A stretch of 64,000 nt of DNA from Albifimbria verrucaria (taxonomy: Eukaryota > Ascomycota > Sordariomycetes > Hypocreales > Stachybotryaceae), in assembly GCA_020081605.1 (NCBI GenBank), contig JAHREC010000018.1:1798001-1862000 (forward strand), given 5' to 3'. Within the stretch, counting starts at the first letter, position 1. The number at the start of each line of letters is the position of its first letter. The notes beneath the pieces are model-generated. The model was not told the origin of the DNA. It did no database searches and worked only from the letters and a program-made list of their open reading frames with translations. Both the position numbers and the translations under genes were made by a program. This document shows positions 10,847 through 22,757 of the stretch, in pieces.

Positions 10847-12651
10847 TGAGATGGCGTCCTTGATCGAGTTTCCATGAACCTATGTAGTAACGTTAGTCTT
10901 TACGGTCCTTGGCTAAGGAAGGCAATGAATTAACTTGCTCAACCTTCTCGTTTACCTTTGTACTCTGATGGGAGTGTGGCATCATGTGAGGCAGCTAAAA
11001 GTAACACACTTTCTCCAGGCACCCTATTTAAAGACAGGCAAGCCCCGAAAAATTGAAGAGCATGTTTCAGAAGGGATCATTATCAATCATAAGGGCTCCC
11101 AACCCGATCAGACGTCGTTTCTTCCCCATGACACGCTCTCACCTTTGCAACAAGAAAAAAACGCCGATGATGACGCCTGAAGGGCACTGTGCATCGAGAG
11201 AAGCCAGCCAGCAGGACACAAACCGAGTGTTTGATCATTGATGAGCTGAGGCGTTCAAGCATGCGAAGCCGCACGTCCTGCCCGACATACAATCAAGTGA
11301 TTATGTATGTACTCGGAACACTTTGCCAGGGTTGAGATATGTCGAGAGGTAAAGCACAGTAATGGGTAAAGTACTGGAGCACAGTACGTGGTGATGTGTA
11401 TGTCGAGTCAACCCCGGCGATGGATGTGCAAAGAAATTGAAAGAAAATGATGCCTTCACAAGCAAGGAGTATAAATGTGCTTCAGAAAGGAGATGACGAA
11501 GGACAGAACCGGACTGTGAAGGGTACGGAGATGAGCTCACACAAATGGTAATCGACAAGGATGAAAGGGCGGCAGAAATGATGAATGAAGAGGAAAGGAC
11601 AGAGGATTAGTTCGCTGGCGATTTCGCTTTAGGAGCAATGGCTGCCCGAGGCAGTTACATCTCGTGAATGTGGGAAAAGAGCAAGACTGGTGAAGCTGCT
11701 TTGACATATAGACTATGCTGATGGAAGGGGCAGCTTTCATATACCTGTGGATGGCAAGTTGAGATCAAGAAATGTAACTGATACGACTACTAAGCGAGCC
11801 CTACCTACAATACAGTCTCATGAGAAAGCAAGCAACAAGTAAGGAATGCGCAGCCGTAGCAGCATGTATGATGAGTCTCCCCAAAGGTGCCTGCATCGTG
11901 GAGCAAGTTACATGAATCGAGTCCAAGGGCTCCTACTGCGCTACGTGGAATGTAAATTGAGTATTCTAGTAACCTCATAACGTGTGCTTGTTTCTCTCGA
12001 AAAATAGTATGTGGTGCAATGCAGTCTTCAAATGACAAACATACGTCCTACCTGGCATTTATGTTTTGAATAAATGTCTTGTTCACATCTATGGATTTCA
12101 ATAGTAGGTAGTTGGGTCACGTATGAATAGGTGCAATTCATGTGTTTCCAATTACATATTTGTCTTGATTGCGCGAGACGCTCTATTTTGAAAGAGGACT
12201 CAAACCTATCTAAAGTACAGGCGAATAGCAAGACAAGAGATACATGGTTGCGCATTATAAGCATTAATGTACCTAATAGTGTAAGGCTTGTCTATACTAA
12301 AGTTCTTTCAACGTGATACTAGACACTATACTGTAGCGCTAGAGATATATACTGATATGGTGTTGAGGATATCTGCAGCGCATATATAATTATACTTCCG
12401 AGCCCCCTGTCAATTATGATATCCCTTGCAGAACTTGGGAATACTATACTTGGCACACAGAGCGTGACTAGTCCTAAGATAGTAACCAATCTGTCGCGAC
12501 AAGGGTCTGGAGTGGTCATTTGATGTGCGCGTTATGGACAAAGTTGGCCAACAACACCGCCTACGCATTTCCTGTACTACCACAGCGTCACATCTTCTCC
12601 TGAACATCACCCAACCAGAGCCTTCTCCCTGGTCAACTCTACCTGCATACC
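10847..12651. other. Intergenic, relatively AT-rich
   Basis: 1.8 kb without a supported gene. From about 11300 to 12650 the sequence is AT-richer than the housekeeping regions and short frames occur in all directions. I see no repeat family, transposase remnant or RNA gene. Confidence 0.5.
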
Positions 12652-14188
12652 ATGTCTCGTTATATCTTGTACGACCCTGCAGAGGATGTGAAACAGGATC
12701 AAGCCACAGAGGACAAGTTCGTGTTCATTGGCTATAGACCCCACAACGGGCGTAGCAAAGGCGACAACATCCAGATTCGGAGCCATTGCATGAAAGGAAA
12801 GAATAGACGTCCAGATTCGCTTAGATCTAAGCGGGAGGCTAGGAGAGCATCATTATCCACTTCTCAGCAATGGAATACAGCTCAGACCGAAGCCGCCGAG
12901 GAAAGCGGCTTCGCCAATTCCTTACAGCTACTACGGCACCGGAACTGGTTCAGTCAGCCTATGCAGTCCCTTCCCAGCCTTGTACAGGTTGATCCAATAT
13001 TTTTCAAATTGCCCGAAATACACTGAAGTCACCCAGAGAGCTTCTCACTGAGCGTGAGTCAACCTACTATATAGTTTGGTATTCAGAGCGTTGCCTAAAA
13101 GAAATATTCCAGTCGCTCTTTTCTTGCGTGTAACGGAGAGAACAACCATGTTCGATGAGTTGATCGACTATAATGAACCATACAGTCGGCCCAATCTACC
13201 ACCTCTTGACGATGCCATCATTCAGGGCATCCTATTGATTAATTCAGTTGCTTATGATCAAGGCCAACGTCGTCCCTTTGCAGAAAAGTCAGCGCTGATT
13301 ACGGCTAAGACGCTCAACCTTCTTAATAAGAAGCTTGACACGCGGGAGGCTTTCCTTGAAGCCTCAACCATATATACTATTTCCTTCCTTGCTGCTGCGG
13401 CTGGGGCTACAGGAGATCTCGTCGCCCTAAATGCTCATATGAAAGGACTGCACAGAATAGTCAGTCTGAAGGGTGGAGCCCAGTGCTTGGGGTCTCTAAT
13501 GCAGTATAAGATTGGGACCTTAGATATGGTCCTGGCACTTAGTCTGGGATCGAAGCCCTACTTTCTAACCGGTCCACAGCCTGTGGAAGACTCATCGCTT
13601 ATATATGCGCCAACTTTACTGGATCCTTGCTTAATTCTTGGGCCCTTATACGTGAGGCTTGTCGATGCAAGAGTCAAGGTACTATTCCAGGAGCTTGAAG
13701 ATTTGACAATATTATTGAACCAACATTTCAACGCCAAACAGAAAGTAGATGCCAGAGTATACTATCCCGCCATAAGATCAATCTCAACCGGCTTATTGCG
13801 CATCGAATGTGCTCTTAATGCTCCAGCGGATATTTGTATTTGTTTAGGCATGTTATGCTTTATTCTTAGCATTTTTCAGATGCCATCACAGCTTCCAACA
13901 TATACATACACAATCGGCCGCCTACGCTGCGCCATACGGGATATTCGAAATCTACAAGGGGACATACCACAGGGACTGATCCAATGGTGCCTTGTGATGT
14001 CAGCTATTTCTATGTTTGACCCAATGGACCCGTGGCTGCACACAGTTTGGACACAGACTCAAGAACCTGGTGTACCCTGGGCTAAGGTCCGTCAACAGCT
14101 CAAACAAGTCTTGTGGATCGATACTGTTCACGACAATCTCGGAAAGGCCACTTTTACAGTTCTTACCACAGACAGTGTAAAGAAATAA
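12652..14188 (+). CDS. Fungal-specific transcription-factor-like protein without Zn2Cys6 cluster (two frame breaks)
   Basis: Joined product about 512 residues, no intron. The N-terminus has the short motif seen at the start of many cluster-less fungal regulators (FVFIGYRPHNGRSK then IRSHCMKGKNRR, followed by a basic stretch). The C-terminal 350 residues resemble the fungal transcription factor domain (Fungal_trans_2/DUF3468 type): segments such as LNLLNKKLDTREAFLEAS, a long Ala-rich helix, then LNAHMKGLHRIVSLKGG, which is the family's characteristic helical turn. There is no CX2CX6C zinc cluster anywhere in the gene. The frame shifts twice by one base: near 13024 (LPEIH then LKSPRELLTERES) and near 13132 (LFSCV then TERTTMFDELIDY). 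Both read through if one base is missing at each site. The gene lies in an AT-richer neighbourhood and has weak codon bias, so a real pseudogene is more plausible here than elsewhere. DNA binding is doubtful without the cluster. Confidence 0.65.
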
Positions 14189-14710
14189 TATCGAAAGATG
14201 ATTTAATGACAGGGGAATGTGAAAACCCACGGCGCTTCTCAATTGCTATCAACTTGCACGACCTTGGCCGAAGGTCATGACTACTTGCTCATAGGCTATG
14301 GGTAATACGTATATAGGGCGAAGGTTACATACCAAAACGTTTAGTAAAGTGCTATGAGTTCATGCTGGAGGAAATTCCAATAAAGGTAGAAATAGATAAC
14401 TGGTTTTGCATCACCAATACTAGAAAGGTAAATATATTGGTTTACGACCGCTTAAAACGCCTTGTGCATTATCCTAGAACGTTTGCTTAAACATTCTTGA
14501 AATCCCATTTATCCTGTACGCCTCTATCTTTCATCAAGTCTAAGTTCATGAAACCCATTATAAATCAAGTAAAACAGGACCTTGTCGGTAAATGAAACCC
14601 ACACCTCTGAAGTGGCCGGTTCTGGATATCCGTAGCTGGAAAGAAAGATACGAAATGAAACATAACTCAACTGGTTCGCATTATGGATTGGATGTCCAAC
14701 ACCGTTCGGC
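14189..14710. other. Intergenic between convergent genes
   Basis: The 3' ends of the transcription-factor-like gene (+) and the peroxidase gene (-) face each other here. I see no coding signal; the tract is AT-rich. Confidence 0.5.
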
Positions 14711-15970
14711 TTAAGCAGGAATCTCATCACCATTCTCTATAGCTTTGCCTGCGTACTCACGACCGCCATTCAACCATTCCACCAGCAAAGATTCGTCTTG
14801 ATTTTGGAAGGTGTCGCGGAAACTGGGTAGGACATGGGTGCAGTCAGTCAAATCGTTGATATTGTAGACTCCTAGAAGACTGAGACGAACAAATTCCCGA
14901 GCGTAGGCCTATGGAGTAAAGTATTGTCAGTATGAATGCCTCGTAGAATCACGAATGGGGAGAGTATTGGGATCGAGGCATATGCACCGTATTCCAGTTC
15001 AACTGCCCCAAGATAGGGCTGCTGAAGGACTTCCAGATTCCACTAGTTCTGGGGTCGTTGGCGATGTTGATGTCACTTTGGAGCTTCATGACACGCTTAG
15101 GCGCATTGGGGTCCAGCGTCTCCTTAAAGTAGCGGGTATCCCAAACACCTGGCGTGCTATCTTGGGGGTCGCCTTTTCGGGTCTCGTCGACGTTGTTCTG
15201 CTGACTGGTGGTATGCGCACCCAGCAGGGCAACGATGCCAGCCGGGGTGATGGTCTTGTCGGCGAACTTGGTGATGATGTCGTCGGCGGTGGCGCGGGGC
15301 CTGGAAGCGTACCATCTGGAGATGGCTTGTTACTGTCAACGCGGCCGACGTAGGAGCGAATGCGTGGACCGAGAGGGCAGACAACCGTGGCGACGGTGGC
15401 GCTCATCTGGATCATATCGGCCATGCTGACGCCGAAGCCCTTGTACTTATCATACCAAACACGCATCTGTGCGCAGACTTCATGAAGACCTCGGTTGGAC
15501 TTTCGTTCTTCGCACTCCCCAGCGAGTATTATAGAACCATCCGCACCACCCTGTTTGCCTGTGCTCTTAGACCAGGTGCCGGCGTCGTGAAATGCCATTC
15601 GAATCGCAGTACGGGCAACGGCGTTGCAACGTCCAGCCGACCCAACCATAGAATCCCGCATCTCGTCAGCGATGTATTTCCAAATGCAGCACGTGTCCTT
15701 GGCACAAGCCTCTGAATCTATGGCAGGGACGTCGCCGATTCCGCGGAACAGTTCCTCGGGGCTTCCTCCACCAAGCAAAATGGCCTTGACGGACCTGCCA
15801 GTAGCTGTAAGCTGTGAGTCGGGAAGGTCGACCAAGTCTCCAATTAGTTCAGGCGTATCTCGTGCTTCCACTAGCTTGATCTCCTCAATCACCTTGCCCA
15901 TACCTCGATGAGCAGAAACTCCAAGACCAGCCACCAGGGCAACGGCGTTGGTGAAAGTTAAGATTCTCAT
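14711..15970 (-). CDS. Secreted class II heme peroxidase (ligninase-like; one frame break)
   Basis: Two exons: 15970-14988 and 14908-14711, separated by a 79-base intron, giving about 393 residues. A signal peptide (MRILTFTNAVALVAGLGVSA) precedes a pro-region. The distal heme pocket is clear: RTAIRMAFHDAGTW carries the catalytic Arg and His and a calcium-binding Asp. The proximal block GIVALLGAHTTSQQ carries the heme-ligating His. Cys residues at DTCCIW and elsewhere fit the family's disulfides. The plant-type peroxidase superfamily reduces hydrogen peroxide while oxidising phenolic or other donors. The frame breaks near 15296-15299: a run of four G (C on the coding strand) should be five, since the next frame reads RATADDIITKFADKTITP. 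As sequenced the protein would end after a false tail at 15086. The substrate (lignin, Mn or dyes) cannot be told from sequence alone. Confidence 0.88.
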
Positions 15971-17083
15971 AATGGGCGATTCAAATAAAAAGAAAATGAA
16001 GAAGCAGCAGAAACAACAAAACTGAGGCAGTCAGATAATAATAAAGAAGAAAGAAAGAAAAAATGAGACGACAAAGAGACTCTATATGTTGTGGGTTAAC
16101 TCCAATGTTGTAATTGCTGTATCATTCAGCTGTGCCTCGCAGATCGCCGACTTTATATTGAGACAGGTGTTCTTGGCTCTCCCGGAGAGTGGCGGCTACA
16201 CTCCGCAGGGTCATGTCACGGTGTTGCCAGGCACATTTACAACCTTGCATGAACGCAACCGTGCTCCGCATTGGTCCCTGAACACGGACCTTGTCTTGGG
16301 CGGACATGTTGTGGACGCGATCGTGCAGGAGCGCTAAATGACGGGACAAGGTGAAGATTGGGGTGCACGGCACAGGCAAGCCTAAATTGAACCGTAAATG
16401 AAGCCACAATGATCAGACGACTGTGCCGCACAAGGCGAGGCTCGGTCGGATTGGTGTTTCTAGAACCAACATGCTTAAGTATATTAGGGCGAAGGAATAT
16501 GGTATGGTGTTTCTGGCTCATCCCTTGATTGTAATTCTATTCTCTAACATTGGAGACTCTCAACATGCTCCGAAGACCATAGATGATACGTCCGTAACAT
16601 AACGTAGCATCCCAGTTGCTGCTCGGTGCTAGATTATGTAAGTGCGCATATCTGCCGTTCGAATCCTTCGAGAACAGTATACAGCCACAGTCTCACTATG
16701 AACACCTACCGATAGATGCCCAACCCACGACATGCCCCCACGCATGGGTTGCATATTCCACTTCGGCCTAATCGCAGCACTGTCTAAGATTGGTAGAATG
16801 AACCGTGCTTGCAGGTTCCAAGTTTGGAGCAGTTCGGGCGTTACACCTCGGAGGTCTAGAACCCTGCATGCTTCGGGATGTTCCCGGCGGAGCTTCGCCT
16901 CTGAGACTCGGAGTGGGCATGTATCAGCCAACAGCCTATCTCAGTGCTATTTGGAATACTCAACAACGTGGCATGACGTCAATTCGGTGAATGCATGTGA
17001 ATTTGGGTCTGAGAATAGAGTGGCTTGCTTAAGATGTGGTTGGACGTTACTAGGAGGTGAGCAGAAGCTCAGCCTGGAATCGG
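15971..17083. other. Intergenic
   Basis: Promoter side of the peroxidase and 3' side of the WD-repeat gene. Overlapping frames of 95-149 codons on both strands show no family resemblance. A purine-rich (A/G) tract lies at about 15975-16075 just upstream of the peroxidase start. Confidence 0.5.
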
Positions 17084-18418
17084 TTAAGGTGCATCAGCCT
17101 CCGCACCAATTGACCAGACCTTCAGGCTCGATTCTGGAAGCACTTCACTGCCGCTTGAACTTTGCGGGTGTGAGTTATTGAGCTGTGATCCCTGCTCCCT
17201 AGAGGTGTGCTCCCAACCTCCCGAGCATGTTGCGGTGACGGAGCCGCTCTGATGAACTATGGTGCTCCCTACTGGGGCTCCGTGTGCTTCCCAGCTCCAG
17301 CTTGGTTCGGAAAGTCCTACGTTTGTGCCAGCATTCTCCCAGACGTGGACAGTCCCGTCTTGAGAACCAGCCCAGACCTCAAACCCAGTACTATTATAGA
17401 CATCACTATTAAAAATATCGCAGTTGAGCCGTTGTTGGGTCGTGGCCTTACGCCCATTGAGGATGCTGAGGGCTTGGCCAGTGCCTCGGATGTCATACAC
17501 CAGTAACCCGTTGGCGTGTCGCTCATTGACGATGAGATACCTCCCACAAGGGCTCCATACGATCTGAGTGATGCCTTGACCACCCAGTTCGGATTTAAAG
17601 TGTGTTGAATCCACGCCAGAGATGCTCCAGTTGGCGACAACTTTGTCGGTGCGGTTGAGGTCATAAAGCCCAATCCAGCGTGTCCATGTCCCTGCAGCTA
17701 CGATGGAGCCGCCGTCTACGTCTTGCGGAGAAGCGCCAAGCGCCGCCACGGTTCCTTCATGCCGACACCGCTCCCTTGGAGATATGGCGGCGTGAAGGTA
17801 TTGTGGGCACGGTTGTCACTGGTCCGTCAGAACCATGCCGGGACATGTCAAACATGTCAAGGCGGTTGGCGGAACCACATATGAAATGCGTTCCCGGCGA
17901 GGGCCAGATGAGCGAGGAAGGTGTTATGTACTCCTCCGTTTCCTTCCGAATAAGCTTGTACGAGCATAGCGGAGGTGCACGGTCGTGCTCGGGAAATACA
18001 TGATAGAGCTGCAGCGGGTGGTCACGACAGCCGACCAACAAGGTCTGTGTGGTTGGATCTGCCAAGGAGAAGTAGGGAGCAGGAACAATGGTCTGGGTGG
18101 GCTCCGGAAGGGTGACGGTGGCCTGGGCCTCTAAGGGACGGGCATCTTGGGCGGGTTCTAGGAGGTCTGCGGAGAGAACATAGGTAGAGACGGTTTGGTC
18201 CGAGGCTCCGACGATAAGTGAGGTGCCATCCGCGGACCACTGAGTTGAAGCGAAGAAGCGACGCGACCCACCCGGGAAATGTCTCGCCCATGGTGGCCGT
18301 TGGCGGATCGTTGGGCGAGCAGGCGAACGGCTTGGCCTGGCTGCAGCTTGGTGTCTGGCGTCCTGCGACTGGGACTGGAACTCGACGAGACCGACGGTTG
18401 CGTTTCGTGGTCTGCCAT
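17084..18418 (-). CDS. WD-repeat protein of the WRAP53/TCAB1 (yeast Swt21) family (two frame breaks)
   Basis: Single exon, about 445 residues after joining. Recognisable WD-repeat segments include STQWSADGTSLIVGASDQ, SSLIWPSPGTHFICGSANR, VAALGASPQDVDGGSIVAAG, ITQIVWSPCGRYLIVNERH and FEVWAGSQDGTVHVWEN. The segment ILNGRKATTQQRLNCDI corresponds to the REVTTNQRIYFDL block typical of WRAP53. Animal WRAP53 guides box-CAB RNAs and telomerase to Cajal bodies, and yeast Swt21 is linked to splicing; the fungal role is inferred from the family. The start at 18418 (MADHETQPSV) is the ATG at the head of a Ser-rich N-terminus. Two breaks: near 18287, where a GGG run on the coding strand should be GGGG, and near 17760, where the reading frame moves by +1 (or -2) between HISKGAVSA and EGTVAALGAS. 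The tail after the last repeat is Ser-rich. Confidence 0.8.
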
Positions 18419-19287
18419 GGTGAGGACAGGATGGGATGGACGTGGTTTACTGGCCAGCGGCACCGGGTCCCTCTCCAGCGGCGGTCAAACAAAAGAAGCC
18501 CCTTACCTACCGTGCGATTGTCTTGCCTCGACACATACTGTAATGGTCGGCTGAATTATCTATCCAGGCAACTTGACCGGCGTGTGGAGTGGGAAAGGGA
18601 TAGGGAAAGGAGGGAAGTCAGATGCAGGGTCCACCCCTAGCTCGAATGTTTTCCCGTCTCTCCCAAGACGTCATCAGGGCGGTACCCTGGACAACGGGCG
18701 GGTGGGTCGGGACGTTAGTTTCAGGTGCTGTGGTTGGGTACCATTCCGCTGCACGCCCGGCGCAGAGTGACCTCATCATGTGCAACTGCACTATGGTCTG
18801 GTGCCCAAGGCTCGGAGCTCCAGGGGCCTGCCCAGTGTGGGACGTGCCGCCCTAGCGCGTACCTGTACCTGTGGTCCCTGTGCTTGTGGCCCACTGAGCC
18901 CGGGGATGCTCCTCGTTGGCTGCTGGCTGTGGGTCACGCTGTCGATGGAGCTCCCAGGCATCTCGCGCTCCTTCGACCTTGACTCTTCCCTCCCTCTCCC
19001 TTCCATCCCCGAAGTCACGAGCAGAATAACCGCCTGCTCCACAACCCTACCTGCCTGCCTATCTGCTGCACCCTCGTGGTCTGGTCTGGTCCACTTGTTG
19101 TTGATTTCGCACCATGAAGAGAGCGTAGTCTGCTTGTGCTGGGTGGCCCGTCTCTTCACTTCCAGAATCGCGCTGTTGAGTCCTCAACGGCTCGCTTTCA
19201 GCCGCAGCCTTCCGCGCCATCTCGTTGGCCTCTACCCCATCTTTAACGACGACTTCTCCTGCTCCTCCTCCAACTCCAAAGCACATC
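18419..19287. other. Intergenic, divergent promoter region
   Basis: 870 bases between divergent genes, GC-rich and with CT-rich blocks near 18980-19090 and 19240-19285 ahead of the PQ-loop gene. Candidate frames are not supported. Confidence 0.5.
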
Positions 19288-20494
19288 ATGGATACTACCC
19301 AGTATACTCCTTCGTCTGCTATGGACATGTTCGAGCTCCGCAACCATGTCTGTGACAAGCTCCAGTCACCTTCCTACATGGAGCTCACAGTCTCCATGTA
19401 AGTCAAAATTCGATGGTACACCTCCTCGGCCATCCGCCCACTGACGTTTCTCAGTATCATCTTGGTAGGACTCGTCGTCTCCTATCTACCCCAGCACTAC
19501 CGTATCATTGCCCGTGGCACTTCTGAGGGCATCTCACCTTACTTTGTCCTCCTCGGCACCACCTCGGCCACCTCTGGATTCGCCAACATCCTCACGGTCA
19601 GAGGCTCAAGAGAGGCCATCGGCTGCTGCAAGGAGCTTGGGACCTTTGAGTGCACCGCCGGGCTACTCGGCGTAGCTCAGCTTGGTCTGCAATGGCTATG
19701 CTTCACCCTGATGTTTGTCTACCTTTGTCTCCTTAGGCTGCAGCTTTACTTACCAGTCATAGCCTCGTCTTGTACCTCATCTTCTTCCGCTACAGGGAGG
19801 CAAACGTCCTCAATCGGAACTCGGCGGCAAGTCCCCTAGGTGGCAGACTGCCGTCCTCGTCGGCCTTCTATGCCTTCTTCATGGCCTAATCGTCGTCGTT
19901 CTGACTGGCGTCTTTACGATTGCTTTGCCTAACCACCTTGACTTCTGGGCCAACTTCCTTGGAGTGATGGGTGCGATTCTTGCTGCGATCCAGTACCTAC
20001 CGCAGATCTGGACCACATATCGCTTGAAGCACGTTGGGAGCCTGAGCATCCCCATGATGTGCATTCAGACTCCTGGCGGCCTCTTGTTTGCGGGCAGCCT
20101 TTTCGCCAGGCTTGGGTGGGCCGGTTGGAGCACATGGACTATTTATCTATTGACAGCGGGTATGCAGGGCACACTGCTCTTCATGGGCATTTCATTTGAA
20201 CTAGCCGCTCGACGTGACGGTCAGGGCAACGGTTACACCAGCGTTCCGCAGGCTCCTATTGATGGATCTCAGGGCCCGCGACGACCTCTGGCAAACAGAA
20301 CCTATTCCGAGGGCTGGGAGCGAGGTCTCCCAGGTCCCTTTACCGGTCACCCCGAGTTGTACGCCGAGACTGAGGAAGATCTGGATGATATTCAGGAGCG
20401 AGAAGAGCGGGCCATTGCCCGAGAGAACCAACCCTTGCTCAAGCCCGGTGGCATCGGCAACCCGTACAAAAGTTACGATACCAACAATCAGTGA
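19288..20494 (+). CDS. PQ-loop repeat membrane protein (one frame break)
   Basis: Three exons: 19288-19397, 19455-19712 and 19763-20494, joined product about 366 residues. The membrane region carries two PQ-loop motifs: SYLPQHYRIIARGTSEGISP near residue 45 and IQYLPQIWTTYRLKHVGSLS near residue 225, each within a helix pair, as expected for the 7-TM PQ-loop family (cystinosin, Ypq, MPDU1 relatives). The C-terminal tail after residue 300 is hydrophilic and acidic. Related fungal proteins are vacuolar or Golgi amino-acid or unknown-substrate transporters; nothing here fixes the substrate. The intron at 19713-19762 is needed to continue the helix (FTLI then LVLYLIFFRY). Near 19820 one base appears lost: YREANVLNRN is followed in another frame by LGGKSPRWQTAVLVG. 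Single-gene promoter; no partner gene is adjacent. Confidence 0.85.
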
Positions 20495-22757
20495 TAGACT
20501 GATGGGCCAAGGTTAACAGGCGTTTACTTAAGCTGCTTACAGACTCAGATAGATATACATATTCTCTTGCTTGTGAAACGTTATTTCCTCATGGGTGCAT
20601 CTGCCATTGAAGCTATATGTGTATTGCAGGAGACAGCCGTTTGGCGTTTTTCAAACGGGTTTGTCAACGAGAAAGGGTAATAGACGATATCCAATGCATC
20701 TCTTCAGGGCAACTGTCGCTCGGTCGCATACCTACCGTTTTCCTAGTTTGCCTTGAGATCTGACCACAGCCCCCGCGGAGATGTTCGTGTAGCGTCACTG
20801 TGACGTTTCGGAGAACGGCATGCATACACGCTTAGCCCCTCCTCTCAGAAACAGCCCATAATTGCAGGATTGTTCTTCACAAGGGCATCGATGGCAGGCG
20901 TTGGAAACTTTTGGTGTCTTTGTCATTGTCACGCGAGAATCGGGGTGTAGCAATGGCAGCGCTGTGCAGTTGCATCATCAGACTTTTCTTTTTCCTTTTC
21001 CCGCACTGCCAATGGCTGTGTCCGTGGTCTCCACGTCGATAGTGCATGTCAGGAGGATGTTACATGTCAATTTCTACCCCGGAGATTAAAGCAAAGCCAC
21101 GATCTCTGCCGCTTAGTATCGGTTCACATGTGGGCGGCCACGTCGTTGTCTGTAATATGCGCCCCATTTCACATTTCCGAGGGATTGTTGTAAGTGAGCC
21201 CTTGCCAAGCCCCTGCAGGTTTCGCCGTGACGGGGCAAGCTTGGCGACCGACAGAAGCTCCAGGCGTATACAGGAGAAATATTCCGACGGTATTACTTGG
21301 CAGCAAAAGTGAGGATGCAAGATGCAGGCCTCGGGCACGGCATGGATCTTCGCACCGAAGGTCAACGGGGCGTATTTATTGGGACCGATCAACGCTGGGC
21401 ATTGCTACAAATTGTCCTTACCCAGCACCGTGGCGGCAGGCAACCGCACAAACATAGCAGCTTCGTTGTGCGATTAGCCTATCGCGACAGCATTGGCGGT
21501 CAATGGATTGGCTGATCGGCGCTGCCAAGGTAGATGCCAGCCTTGTTTTGGGAAATGACGATGCGCTGTGAGCTACTGACCAGTGAAAGAGAAATCTGCC
21601 TTGGATCAGACAATATTTCAATGATATTATACGCCTCGTCCAAGCATGAGCGAGGGATGACAGGTTTGGCGGGCCTTAGCAGAGACCAAGATGAACCACA
21701 CTCATCAGCCTCGGTTCGCACAAAACATATGAATTGGCCAAGACTCCTCTGTTGGGTCGATCAGTATGAATCAATGGGGACCAGAGGTCGTATCAATCTA
21801 GGGTAAGCACCACTACTCTTTTATGTAGCGCCAGTGGATGCAAAGCTTGTTATGGAAGCAGACGCAGGAATCGAAGGCATCCGAATCGAAATCTGGAACC
21901 TTTCTGTACCTTACCCCAGTTCTATGAGTCCACAGAACCTTTCTGCCGGTAATCCATACGGGCTCGTCTGATAGGAAGCTTATCATTGTAGAGCAAGGGT
22001 TCGCAACAAAGAGTCAAGATGACTCTGGACTGCATAATATGAGTCGAATCATCCAGAAGGTGAGTCATCTGCATGGCGTCTCTGCCCCTGCTGGAGTGTC
22101 GAACTACTCTGCATCCGGGAAATACGACGAAGTGCAAAACCTCTGCCGCTCTGGCTGGCCCTATCCTCAAAAGGCGAGAAAAGAGAAAGGGGGAAAATTG
22201 TGCTCTTTCGGACCCTTTCGTCCTGAAGGTGGCGAGGATGGAGATGGTGGGTGAGGGGCCATTGTGAGTGGCTCTCCAGGAAGCTTACACCACCCGCAAC
22301 GGGTTCAGATAACCACCCTGGCAGGATCGGAATGTTGAAGCACAGGAATAGGGATTCTCATATCGTGATCACCCCTGTCGTCGATTCTGCTTCACACGAT
22401 GGTGAAAGCCATAGAATGCAGGCGGCCTTGGATATGTATGTAGCATGCTGCAGTCATCGGGACCCGTTACGCGTTAATTGATGACTCGCGCCGCCATGAC
22501 CAGTTGAACCCACCTCATGTCTTGCGCTCGCCTCCCGATTGGCCACTCGTATCGCTATCTCTCCCTCCACGACTGTGTCATCCATCCTCGTCTCGGCAAC
22601 TCTCCATCCTACCCTTCCTTATAGATCAAGGAGACGGTTCTTTCAAGGGGTCTTGCTCTACTTTGCGCGGCCCGGGAATCACGGTTGGACGCTCTCTTTT
22701 GCCGACTCCTGTGTGCAATCCTCAGTCACTCCTACATCGGACGATAACCATCCCGCC
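20495..22757. other. Long gene-free stretch
   Basis: 2.26 kb with only short, mutually overlapping frames on both strands and no recognisable domain. No tRNA, repeat or transposon signature seen. The last about 250 bases are CT-rich and are probably the promoter and leader of the R3H gene. Confidence 0.5.

Noticed and set aside
12652..17083. A small secondary-metabolism cluster (regulator plus peroxidase)
   Set aside because: No backbone enzyme (PKS, NRPS, terpene synthase) and the neighbours are unrelated.
16732..17181. 149-codon + strand frame overlapping the end of the WD-repeat gene
   Set aside because: No family resemblance and it partly overlaps a well-supported gene on the other strand.
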